A DNA stretch of 41,805 bases from an uncultured Pelagibacteraceae bacterium (GTDB lineage Bacteria > Pseudomonadota > Alphaproteobacteria > Pelagibacterales > Pelagibacteraceae): the NCBI GenBank assembly GCA_902518395.1, contig CABYFX010000007.1, positions 1 to 41,805 on the forward strand, in the 5' to 3' direction. The notes beneath the pieces were generated by a model that ran no database searches, had not been told where the DNA came from, and saw only the letters and a program-made list of their open reading frames with translations. Position 1 is the first letter of the stretch. Every line of letters begins with the position of its first letter. Position numbers and translations under genes: made by a program. Positions 1 through 7,625 of this stretch are shown here, piece after piece.

Positions 1-796
1 TTTTTAAAATAACTAGACCAAATATAATGATTATAGCTAAAGGTATTGCTGTAATCACACTTATATATTCAGCAATTATTATTAAATATATTGCATAAAA
101 TGCTATCGATCTAAAGATTACCCCAGTTTTAAACACAGCGATAATTGCGAAAGAATGATTTATTAAATTTATAAAACTCATCTTTGAAGAGCCAAAGTAT
201 CTTGAGCCTCTTATTGATGGAGATTTAATTAAATTATTTTCAGTTTTTGCCAAAGAACCAGAAAAGCTACTCCAAGTTGCTTTTTCTTCTATTAATTTTT
301 TAACGGTTTGTTTTGTAAGACAAGTGAAATTTCCAAATTTTATAAATTTTCCTGTAAATGTATAAGTAATAATTTTATGAAAAAAATAACAGAATTTAAA
401 AATTAAGCCTTCTGATCTTTTTACTCTTTCTCCAACAATAGTTTGATTGGCATTATCTTTAATCTTTTCTAAAAAGTTTCTTATCTCCTCAGGCCTGTCT
501 TCTCCATCTCCATCCATTGGAATTACATAGTCAAAATCCTCATTTTCTGAAATATGTTTAAGCCCTGCCGCAATACAACGTGCATGTCCTTTATTATTTC
601 TCATATTTATTAATTTTAGTGATTTAATATTATTTAAATTTTTAGTTTCTAAAATTTTTTCCTCAGTGGAAGCATCATTCACTACTATTATTGAAAATGT
701 TGCTTTAAGCTCAGAAATATTAATATCGATTTCTTCAATTAATTTTGAGACAGATTTAAAGTCATTAAAGACTGGAATTAGAATTACTATTCTCAT
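1..796 (-). CDS. Family 2 glycosyltransferase, C-terminus cut by window edge
   Basis: Membrane-associated GT2 glycosyltransferase of the dolichol-phosphate-mannose synthase / polyprenyl-phosphate sugar transferase type. The start ATG at 794-796 opens with MRIVILIPVFND. The GT-A nucleotide-sugar pocket follows (IIVVNDAS near residue 37, then the acidic metal-binding run MDGDGEDRPEE near residue 95). The last part of the visible protein is hydrophobic with two or more membrane segments, as in family members that act on undecaprenyl-phosphate sugars. The reading frame stays open to base 1, so the true end lies outside the window. It overlaps the small upstream gene by one base (TAATG) and is probably co-transcribed with the GT39 gene. 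That arrangement suggests it makes the lipid-linked sugar that the GT39 enzyme transfers. The sugar and acceptor cannot be told from sequence. Confidence 0.85.
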   Translation of the reverse strand, partial: MRIVILIPVFNDFKSVSKLIEEIDINISELKATFSIIVVNDASTEEKILETKNLNNIKSLKLINMRNNKGHARCIAAGLKHISENEDFDYVIPMDGDGEDRPEEIRNFLEKIKDNANQTIVGERVKRSEGLIFKFCYFFHKIITYTFTGKFIKFGNFTCLTKQTVKKLIEEKATWSSFSGSLAKTENNLIKSPSIRGSRYFGSSKMSFINLINHSFAIIAVFKTGVIFRSIAFYAIYLIIIAEYISVITAIPLAIIIIFGLVILK

Positions 797-921
797 TAAC
801 TTACTGAGCCTATCAGTCGAAATAGAGAAGCAAAAAAACCATATCCCGAGAGTTCAATTAAAACAACAATTCCGATAATGAATAAAAGTCTCTTATTTTT
901 TTGGTTTAATTGAAATTTCAT
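796..921 (-). CDS. Small single-span membrane protein, 41 residues, unknown function
   Basis: A 42-codon frame lies between the two glycosyltransferase genes. It begins MKFQLNQKNKR, followed by one hydrophobic stretch (about residues 12-35, LLFIIGIVVLIELSG then GYGFF), and ends RLIGSVS. The basic N-terminus predicts an in-out membrane topology. Its ATG overlaps the TGA of the upstream GT39 gene by four bases (ATGA, 918-921) and its TAA overlaps the ATG of the GT2 gene by one base (TAATG, 794-798). Both are classic translational-coupling junctions in this genome, so the frame is very likely real although short. I do not recognise a family. By context it may be an accessory subunit of the lipid-sugar transfer pair; this is inference. 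Confidence 0.7.
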   Translation of the reverse strand: MKFQLNQKNKRLLFIIGIVVLIELSGYGFFASLFRLIGSVS

Positions 922-2213
922 TTAAATGTTAAGCATTTCATATCTTTATTGCACAATTGGACTTCAGTTGAACTATAAATCCATTTTGGTCTTTCTGGAA
1001 GATGGTAAGATATATTTCCTGCAATCCATTCATTACCTTTAATATATTCCATTTTTCCAAGTTCCTCACCTTCAGTTTTATAAAAAACTTTAGCCTGCTG
1101 AGCTAACTTTTTACCGTCAAAATCAGTTCTTTTATCAGTTTGAGAGATTGACACATAAGAATACAAAATTGGAGATAATAAGAATAATATCAAAAAGATT
1201 GAAGAAAACGTTCTCATTTTTTCAAAATTAATTTCTGATTTTAAAATATAAACAAATAACAAGCCAAAGCTTATATAAAATGGCGTCATCCACATAGTTC
1301 TTATTTTTACACCCATAGTAAATGATGTAAGAAAAATAAAAAATATTGGAATTAAATTAATTGACAATAAAAACAAAAGCTTTTCGTCATTTAAATTAAT
1401 ATTTATTTTAAATTTTTTAAGTAAAACAAAAATCATTAGCAAAAACGGCAATAATATTCCAACTTGCTTAGCTAAAAATATCGTAGGATGTTTTATATGG
1501 TTTAAAATACTTGCTTCTTCTGATCCAGTTCTGAGAAGTCCATAAGTAATGGTTACATAATCATTCTCAGTTAACCAAATAATGTGTGGTAATAAAATTA
1601 TTATAAAAGAAACGAAAGAAACTAGACACTTTAAATTTAGTCTTTTGGTATAAATCATGTAAATTAAAAGTACATCTATTGCTAAACCTAAATAGACAAA
1701 TAAATACTTAGATAGAAACCCAAGTCCAGCAAATAGACCGAGAAATAACCAATCTAATATTTTATTATTCTTAATTCCTCTCCACAAATAAAAAACTGAA
1801 AGAGACCAAAAAGGAATTAAACAAACATTTACATTAAATTCAGGTGTAGTGAAGTTATAAAAGTATACTCCTTCCAATAATAAAACAGATAGTAAACAAT
1901 AAATTTTGTTATCAAAAAAATCTTCAGCTAACTTAAAAACTACTAGGAACGAAACTACGATACAGATTTGACTTAACAAATAATAAGCCCAGTCTTGAGG
2001 TCCAAAGATTTGGTATAATATTTCAGGTAAAAATGCACTCATTGGTGGATGTTTATTAAATCCCCAGTCTAGGTTACTACCCCATGCTAAGGCCTCTATA
2101 GTATCAAGCGGTAAATTGTTATTTGTTAAAGTTGGAACTAATGTCCAGATTAATAAATGTGCTGAAACAAAAATATAAAATATATTCTTAATATTCTTTT
2201 TATAAATGGCCAT
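918..2213 (-). CDS. Family 39 (ArnT/PMT-like) membrane glycosyltransferase
   Basis: Polytopic inner-membrane protein of about 431 residues resembling the GT39 / PMT_2 family (ArnT and bacterial O-mannosyl-like transferases). These move a sugar from a polyprenyl-phosphate carrier to a periplasmic acceptor. The first periplasmic loop carries the family pattern D-x-x-E-A-x-x-W-G followed by a WGFNKHPP motif, with the acidic residue in the usual catalytic position. About ten hydrophobic segments follow and a short soluble tail ends the protein. The longer frame begins with TTG at 2231; I chose the ATG at 2213 (MAIYKKN) because it leads straight into the first membrane helix. It is the head gene of a leftward set with the 41-residue protein and the GT2 enzyme. 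It is divergent from dksA across a 78-base gap. The substrate is unknown. Confidence 0.82.
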   Translation of the reverse strand: MAIYKKNIKNIFYIFVSAHLLIWTLVPTLTNNNLPLDTIEALAWGSNLDWGFNKHPPMSAFLPEILYQIFGPQDWAYYLLSQICIVVSFLVVFKLAEDFFDNKIYCLLSVLLLEGVYFYNFTTPEFNVNVCLIPFWSLSVFYLWRGIKNNKILDWLFLGLFAGLGFLSKYLFVYLGLAIDVLLIYMIYTKRLNLKCLVSFVSFIIILLPHIIWLTENDYVTITYGLLRTGSEEASILNHIKHPTIFLAKQVGILLPFLLMIFVLLKKFKININLNDEKLLFLLSINLIPIFFIFLTSFTMGVKIRTMWMTPFYISFGLLFVYILKSEINFEKMRTFSSIFLILFLLSPILYSYVSISQTDKRTDFDGKKLAQQAKVFYKTEGEELGKMEYIKGNEWIAGNISYHLPERPKWIYSSTEVQLCNKDMKCLTFK

Positions 2214-2242
2214 TTTTATTAATTTATACAATTAAAGCATTC

Positions 2243-2270
2243 TTGACACTGATTAAATGATGAATATATT
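2243..2270 (+). promoter_or_regulatory. Sigma-70 promoter of dksA
   Basis: A perfect -35 hexamer TTGACA (2243-2248) and a TATATT -10 (2265-2270) are separated by 16 bases. The predicted transcription start is near 2277, about 15 bases before the dksA ATG at 2292. It lies in the short gap divergent from the GT39 gene. Confidence 0.7.
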
Positions 2271-2291
2271 CTCGAAATCATAAATTTGAGC

Positions 2292-2708
2292 ATGGTAAAA
2301 ATCTCTAAAAAATACATACCTAAGGAAACCGAAAAGTACATGTGTGCTAAGCATCTTGCTTTTTTTAAGCAAAAACTGACAGACTGGAAAAAAGATCTAA
2401 AAAGAACAAACAATGAAGCAATATTTAATGCTTCAATGGATGATAATAGCGCCTCAGCAGACATAGTTGATCAAGCAAGCTCTTATACAGAAAAAAATGT
2501 TGAGATGAGAGCCATTAATAGACAGATAAAATTAATTTCTAAAATTGATGGGGCTTTGAAAAAAATACAAGATGGAACTTATGGTTTTTGTGAAGAAACT
2601 GCTGAACCAATTGGTCTTAAAAGATTAATGGCAAGACCAGTTGCTACTTTATGTATAGCAGCTCAAGAAAAACATGAAAAAGAAGAAAAAGTTTACGCTG
2701 ATATTTAA
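2292..2708 (+). CDS. dksA: RNA polymerase-binding transcription factor DksA
   Basis: DksA binds the secondary channel of RNA polymerase and, in studied bacteria, works with ppGpp in stringent control. The 138-residue protein has the expected coiled coil with the tip motif D-x-x-D-x-A at D57, D60 and A62, and the C-terminal globular domain (GTYGFCEETAEPIGLKR). Only two of the four zinc-finger cysteines remain: C100 and C121 are present, while the positions expected at 103 and 124 are Thr and Ala. This matches my recollection of reduced zinc fingers in alphaproteobacterial DksA proteins. A TTG two codons upstream is an alternative start; I use the ATG at 2292 downstream of a good promoter. The TAA overlaps the stop of the convergent GST gene by four bases. 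The family call is firm; ppGpp dependence here is inference. Confidence 0.93.
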   Translation: MVKISKKYIPKETEKYMCAKHLAFFKQKLTDWKKDLKRTNNEAIFNASMDDNSASADIVDQASSYTEKNVEMRAINRQIKLISKIDGALKKIQDGTYGFCEETAEPIGLKRLMARPVATLCIAAQEKHEKEEKVYADI

Positions 2709-3331
2709 GGGTAATCTATCTCAGCGTCTTTATTTAATACTTTAAATCCTTTAATGACTGCAGGGCGTTTAGCTACATCAACATACCATCTTGATAAACC
2801 TTTAAAATTTTCAAGGCCAATATCGTGTCTTTTGTGTCTTGCTATCCAAGACCATGTAGCAATATCTGCAATGGAATATTCTTTACCTGCTAAATAATCA
2901 CTTTCAGAAAGTCTTGCTTCTAAATCCTCGTATAGTTTTCTTGTAATTTTAAAGTACCTTTCTTCTCCCCACTCACTTTTACCTTGATGATAATAATGAA
3001 ACTGGTGATGTTGTCCTATCATTGGGCCAATCAATCCCATTTGAGCCATTAACCATTGATTTATCTCTAACCTGTTATCTTTAGGGTAAAACATTTTGCT
3101 TTTTTCACCCAAATACATCAAAATCGCTCCTGACTCAAAGATTGATTTATTATTTTCTTGATCTGTAATTACTGGAATTTTATTAAAAGGACTTATTTTT
3201 TTAAATTCTGGTTTGTGTTGTTCGCCTTCACTTAGATTAACTTTTGTTATTTTATAATCAAATTTAATCTCCTCTAACATAATACTAATTTTCCAGCCAT
3301 TTGGAGTATCTGCAGTGAATAGTTCTATCAC
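2705..3331 (-). CDS. Glutathione S-transferase family protein (YfcG-like)
   Basis: Cytosolic GST fold of 208 residues. An N-terminal thioredoxin-like domain (about 1-80; MIELFTADTPNGWKISI, then FKKISPFNKIPVI with the conserved cis-proline) precedes an all-alpha C-terminal domain (about 90-205; YLAGKEYSIADIATW). The TPNGWK motif is typical of the YfcG / Ure2p-like group, which reduces glutathionyl disulfides more than it conjugates. The start is a GTG at 3329-3331 whose G is the last base of the preceding TAG stop (TAGTG), so translation is coupled to the reductase gene. Together with the ferredoxin and reductase upstream it forms a redox operon. The in vivo substrate is unknown. Confidence 0.85.
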   Translation of the reverse strand: MIELFTADTPNGWKISIMLEEIKFDYKITKVNLSEGEQHKPEFKKISPFNKIPVITDQENNKSIFESGAILMYLGEKSKMFYPKDNRLEINQWLMAQMGLIGPMIGQHHQFHYYHQGKSEWGEERYFKITRKLYEDLEARLSESDYLAGKEYSIADIATWSWIARHKRHDIGLENFKGLSRWYVDVAKRPAVIKGFKVLNKDAEIDYP

Positions 3332-4343
3332 TATTTTACGCCCAATCTGTCTTTGATAGTGTTTGATGCAGTTGTAAATTCAAATCTGTATTTTTCGTTA
3401 GGTCTTGCATATTTAAAACAACCTCTTGCAGCTAAAGCTCCCTCATGAAAACCAGAAAGTATTAGTTTAAGCTTTCCTGGATAGGTACAGATATCGCCAA
3501 TAGCAAATATACCCTTTTTATTTGTTTCAAAGTTTTCAGTATTTACTGGAATTGTTTTTTTATCTAAATTAAGGCCCCACTCAGCTATTGGGCCAAGTTG
3601 CATTATTAAACCAAAGAAACCCAAAGCATAATCAGCTTTAATTGTTTTGCTTTCACCCTCCTCACTTTTAATCTCAATTTCCTCTAAAGTTCCATTTCCT
3701 TTAACATCTTTAATTGAGTACTTTGTAAACAAGTTAATAATACTTTTTCTACTTAGCTCTTTTATTTTTTTAACACTTGCAGGAGCTCCTCTAAATTCAT
3801 CTCTTCTATGAATTAGTGAAACTTTAGAACTGTTGGATAATTCTATGGCCCAATCCAGTGCACTATCTCCTCCTCCAAAGATAGCTACAGATTTATTTTT
3901 AAAAATAGTTTTGTCTTTTATTGAATACAAAACTGAGGTTCCATCAAACTTTTCTGCACTTTTTGTTGGAAATTTTCTTGGTTCAAAAGATCCCACTCCC
4001 CCAGCTATTACCACATTAGGTGTGCTAAACTCTTTGCCATTAGTTGTTTTAACTATCCAGTTATCATTTTCTTTTCTTAACTCTTGAACTCTATCATTTA
4101 AATGAAAATTAAAATTAAAAGGTTTTAATTGTTTAATTAAATTGTTAGTAAGCTCTTCTCCAGTGCACTCAGGTACTGCAGGAATATCATAAATTGGTTT
4201 ATCCGGGTAAAGCTCAATACATTGGCCACCTATTTTATCTAGGTTGTCAACTATTTCACATTTCAAACCTATAATTCCAAGTTGATGTGCACAAAATAAT
4301 CCTGTTGGACCTGCACCGATAATAACAACATCAGTTTTAATCA

Positions 4344-4344
<1 letters not shown>
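3331..4344 (-). CDS. Thioredoxin-reductase-like ferredoxin/flavodoxin-NADP+ reductase
   Basis: FAD- and NADPH-binding oxidoreductase of 337 residues. It shows the N-terminal FAD Rossmann motif VVIIGAGPTGL, a second nucleotide site VAIFGGGDSALDWA, and the C-terminal FAD contact GIFAIGDICTYPGKLKL. Such proteins are often called thioredoxin reductase. The CxxC active-site pair that TrxB carries just before the NADPH motif is absent (that region reads GTSVLYSIKDKTIFKNK), so the YumC-type ferredoxin-NADP reductase is the better call. The ATG at 4342-4344 overlaps the ferredoxin TAA by one base, which fixes the start and couples the two genes. The enzyme would pass electrons between NADPH and the adjacent ferredoxin. 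Confidence 0.88.
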
Positions 4345-4718
<374 letters not shown>

Positions 4719-4741
4719 TTATATTTCGTAACTAATTGTTA

Positions 4742-5506
4742 CTACGCTCTTCTTGTAGAGTTAGATACTGCACAAGACCAGATAATTAAACCAAATGCGA
4801 TTTTATTAACAAAGTCTGCTAAGTTATAGATAACGTTTAACGCGTTACCATCTATTCCACCTGTTAGGTAACCAAAAATGTAACCTAATGGGTAAATAGC
4901 CCAACCTACAGTAACAATCATTCTTAAAGCTCCAAATGCAGTTACTAAAGATTTATTTCCAGATTTAGCAGCAACTTTTCCTGCTTCTCCTGAAAAGATT
5001 TCATAAAGAATGTAAATCCATCCAGCCATACCGATTATGAAACCTAGTGTAGCGTTAATGAATCCAGCTTCTCCAAGATATCCACCTATTAACATAACTA
5101 GCGAACCAATTAAGATTCTCCAGAATATGTTTGTGTCAACTTTTCGTACTGCTGAAAGAATTAAGTAAAATTCTACTAGCTGTAGTGGTACAGTAATTAA
5201 CCAGTCAATGTATCTGTAAACAGTTGGAGTATCACCTGTTTCGATCCATACTGCTCTCATATACATATAGTGAATAAATGCTATACCTGTTACTAATCCA
5301 GCTACGTTTACTGATTTTCTCCATTGTGAACTGACGTTAGCCTGTTCCATAAAGAAAAACGCTGTAGCTGCTAACATACCCATTGATATTAACCAAAACG
5401 AAATTCCTACGAAATCGTCTGTGGCTAAAAAGGCTGTTGCCGCGTTAGCTGCTGTAGTTGCTCCGAAAAGCACTGCCGCTAATGCTAACATTTTCATTGT
5501 CTTCAT
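4742..5506 (-). CDS. Proteorhodopsin, blue-tuned light-driven proton pump
   Basis: Retinal-binding seven-helix membrane protein of 254 residues with a predicted signal peptide (about 1-22, ending ANA). Helix C carries D101 (Schiff-base proton acceptor), T105 and E112 (cytoplasmic donor), the DTE set of outward proton pumps. H79 matches the histidine that pairs with the acceptor in proteorhodopsins, and K235 in helix G (ADFVNKIAFG) is the retinal lysine. The spectral-tuning site, position 105 in the reference protein, is Gln109 here, which in this family goes with blue absorption. The ATG at 5506 is chosen because a GAGGGAG ribosome site sits just upstream; the earlier in-frame ATG at 5521 would overlap that site. 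A strong terminator follows. No retinal-synthesis gene lies in the window. Confidence 0.97.
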   Translation of the reverse strand: MKTMKMLALAAVLFGATTAANAATAFLATDDFVGISFWLISMGMLAATAFFFMEQANVSSQWRKSVNVAGLVTGIAFIHYMYMRAVWIETGDTPTVYRYIDWLITVPLQLVEFYLILSAVRKVDTNIFWRILIGSLVMLIGGYLGEAGFINATLGFIIGMAGWIYILYEIFSGEAGKVAAKSGNKSLVTAFGALRMIVTVGWAIYPLGYIFGYLTGGIDGNALNVIYNLADFVNKIAFGLIIWSCAVSNSTRRA

Positions 5507-5512
5507 AAAAAA

Positions 5513-5519
5513 CTCCCTC
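5513..5519 (-). promoter_or_regulatory. Ribosome binding site deciding the rhodopsin start
   Basis: GAGGGAG on the leftward strand, about 6-7 bases before the ATG at 5506. It is a good Shine-Dalgarno match in a genome where most genes show none. It selects 5506 over the ATG at 5521. Confidence 0.75.
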
Positions 5520-5555
5520 ATAGTTAGTTTTTTTATTAGTTTAAATTTAAACTAC

Positions 5556-5577
5556 AGACTAATCTAATGATTAGTCT
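5556..5577. repeat. 9-base inverted repeat in the rhodopsin / acyl-CoA synthetase gap
   Basis: Arms AGACTAATC (5556-5564) and GATTAGTCT (5569-5577) flank a TAAT centre, about 50 bases upstream of the rhodopsin ATG. Nearby at 5540-5551 is the palindrome TTTAAATTTAAA. The perfect dyad has the size of a dimeric regulator site. It has no T-run, so it is not a terminator. Operator function is a guess. The rest of the 214-base divergent gap (5507-5720) is A+T-rich; I could not place either promoter with confidence. Confidence 0.45.
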
Positions 5578-5720
5578 AAAGTTAGGGTTAGATAGCAAAA
5601 AAAATTGGTTTATTGAAGAGTTTTTGACCTCTAAAAAGTATTGATTTTACTTACTTTATAAAATTAAATACAACCTGTTACATAAAATCATTATAAAAGT
5701 GAGTCAAAAAACAAATCACT

Positions 5721-7619
5721 ATGAAAAATAGTTTTAACGAAATTTATCAAGAATCTATTCAAAATCCCGAGAAATTTTGGAAAAATGTATCTGATGATGT
5801 CTTCTGGTTTAAAAAACCGACTAAGATTTTAAACAAATCTAATCCTCCATTTTATAAATGGTTCGAAGATGGTGTTACAAACACCTGCTACAATGCTATT
5901 GATGTTCATATTGATAAAGGTTACGGCGAGAAGACTGCTTTAATTTATGATAGCCCTATAACTAATAGTAAATCAAAGTATACATACAATGAATTAAGAG
6001 AAAAAATATCAAAATTTGCTGGAGCACTAGACAAACAAGGTATCAAAAAAGGTGATAGAGTTATTATTTACATGCCAATGATACCTGAAGCAGTTATAGC
6101 AATGCTTGCTTGTGGAAGAATTGGTGCAATACACTCGGTTGTCTTTGGTGGATTTGCTTCAAACGAATTAGCAAGCAGAATTGATGATAGTAAAGCAAAA
6201 ATTTTAATTACTGCATCCTGTGGATTTGAACCTGGAAGAACTGTTGAGTATAGACCATTAGTTGATGGAGCATTAAAACTTGCAAAACATAAAGTTGAGA
6301 GAGTGATTTTCTTTCAAAGGAAAGCTCACGAAGTAAAACTTAACTCTCCACTTGAAATCAGTTGGGAGGAAGCACTTGTTAATGCCAAAAATAAAGATTG
6401 TGTTGAAATTGGAGCAAATGATTTTGCCTACATTTTATATACATCAGGAACGACAGGTATACCAAAAGGTATAGTAAGAGATGTTGGAGGCCATATCGTT
6501 GCTCTTAAATGGACAATGAAAAATATTTACAATATTGATGAGAATGATGTTTGGTGGTCAGCTAGTGATATTGGTTGGATTGTAGGGCATTCATATATTG
6601 TTTACGCTCCATTATTCAAAGGATGTACTACAGTTTTGTTCGAAGGAAAACCAGTTGGAGCTCCTGATGCAGGAGTATTTTGGAGAATAATTTCAGAGTA
6701 TAAAATTAAATCTTTATTCACTGCTCCAACAGCATTTAGAGCTATTAAAAAAGAAGACCCAGATGGAAAGTTTTTTTCAAAGTATGATCTAACTTCATTC
6801 GAGTCTTTATTTCTAGCTGGAGAAAGAGCTGATCCTGATACAATAAAGTGGGCTGAAAGTCTTTTAAATGTTCCCGTTATAGATCACTGGTGGCAAACAG
6901 AAACTAGTTGGGCAATAAGTTCAAATTGTACCGGGATAGAAATGCAAAAAACTAAGTATGGTTCAGCATGTAAAGCCGTTCCAGGTTACGATGTAAAAAT
7001 AATTAAACCAGATCATTCAATAGCAGAACATAATGAGATGGGTGATATAGTTGTTAAATTACCTTTGCCTCCAGGTACATTTCCCACACTTTGGAATGCA
7101 GACAAAAGATATGAAGAAAATTATATGACTAATTATAAGGGTTACTATCAAACTTATGATGCAGGACATATAGATGAAGATGGATACATATGGATTATGT
7201 CACGAACCGACGACATTATTAATGTTGCTGGTCATAGATTATCTACGGGTGCAATTGAGGAAGTTTTATCTGAACATCAATCAGTTGCAGAGTGTGCTGT
7301 TCTTGGAATTGCGGATAAATTAAAAGGACAATTACCAATTGGTTTAGTTGTTTTAAAGTCTGGAGTTGAAAAAGACAATGGAACTATTTCAAAAGAATGT
7401 ATTCAAATGGTTAGAGATAAAATTGGACCAGTTGCTGCTTTTAAAGTTGTAATAGTTATAAAAAGATTACCTAAAACAAGATCAGGAAAAATATTAAGAG
7501 GAACTATTAGAAAAATTGCTGATAAGGAAGATTATAAAATGCCAGCAACAATTGATGATCCAGCAATTTTAGATGAGATCACACAAAGTTTAATAGAAAA
7601 TAATATTCTCGCCAAATAG
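5721..7619 (+). CDS. Short-chain acyl-CoA synthetase, probably propionyl-CoA synthetase (PrpE-like)
   Basis: AMP-forming acyl-CoA synthetase of 632 residues that activates a short fatty acid to its CoA ester. The adenylation motif YTSGTTGIPKG is at 240-250, the WWQTET motif follows, and the C-terminal KTRSGK motif carries K590, the catalytic lysine that protein acetyltransferases modify in relatives. The phrases GIVRDVGGH, EGKPVGAPDAG and YGSACKAVPGYDV fit the PrpE / ACSS3 branch better than classic acetyl-CoA synthetase Acs. Acetate activation cannot be excluded, because chain-length preference depends on a few pocket residues. It stands alone, divergent from the rhodopsin and convergent with the amidohydrolase, six bases apart. 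Confidence 0.82.
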   Translation: MKNSFNEIYQESIQNPEKFWKNVSDDVFWFKKPTKILNKSNPPFYKWFEDGVTNTCYNAIDVHIDKGYGEKTALIYDSPITNSKSKYTYNELREKISKFAGALDKQGIKKGDRVIIYMPMIPEAVIAMLACGRIGAIHSVVFGGFASNELASRIDDSKAKILITASCGFEPGRTVEYRPLVDGALKLAKHKVERVIFFQRKAHEVKLNSPLEISWEEALVNAKNKDCVEIGANDFAYILYTSGTTGIPKGIVRDVGGHIVALKWTMKNIYNIDENDVWWSASDIGWIVGHSYIVYAPLFKGCTTVLFEGKPVGAPDAGVFWRIISEYKIKSLFTAPTAFRAIKKEDPDGKFFSKYDLTSFESLFLAGERADPDTIKWAESLLNVPVIDHWWQTETSWAISSNCTGIEMQKTKYGSACKAVPGYDVKIIKPDHSIAEHNEMGDIVVKLPLPPGTFPTLWNADKRYEENYMTNYKGYYQTYDAGHIDEDGYIWIMSRTDDIINVAGHRLSTGAIEEVLSEHQSVAECAVLGIADKLKGQLPIGLVVLKSGVEKDNGTISKECIQMVRDKIGPVAAFKVVIVIKRLPKTRSGKILRGTIRKIADKEDYKMPATIDDPAILDEITQSLIENNILAK

Positions 7620-7625
7620 ATTAGA

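Noticed and set aside
666..878. 70-codon frame on the + strand
   Set aside because: Antisense to the GT2 start and to the 41-residue gene; composition is that of a shadow frame.
2219..2464. 81-codon frame antisense to the start of dksA
   Set aside because: It covers the dksA promoter and coding region on the opposite strand and has no family features.
5721..7619. Acetyl-CoA synthetase Acs as a firm call
   Set aside because: Several motifs follow the PrpE/ACSS3 branch; kept only as an alternative substrate assignment.
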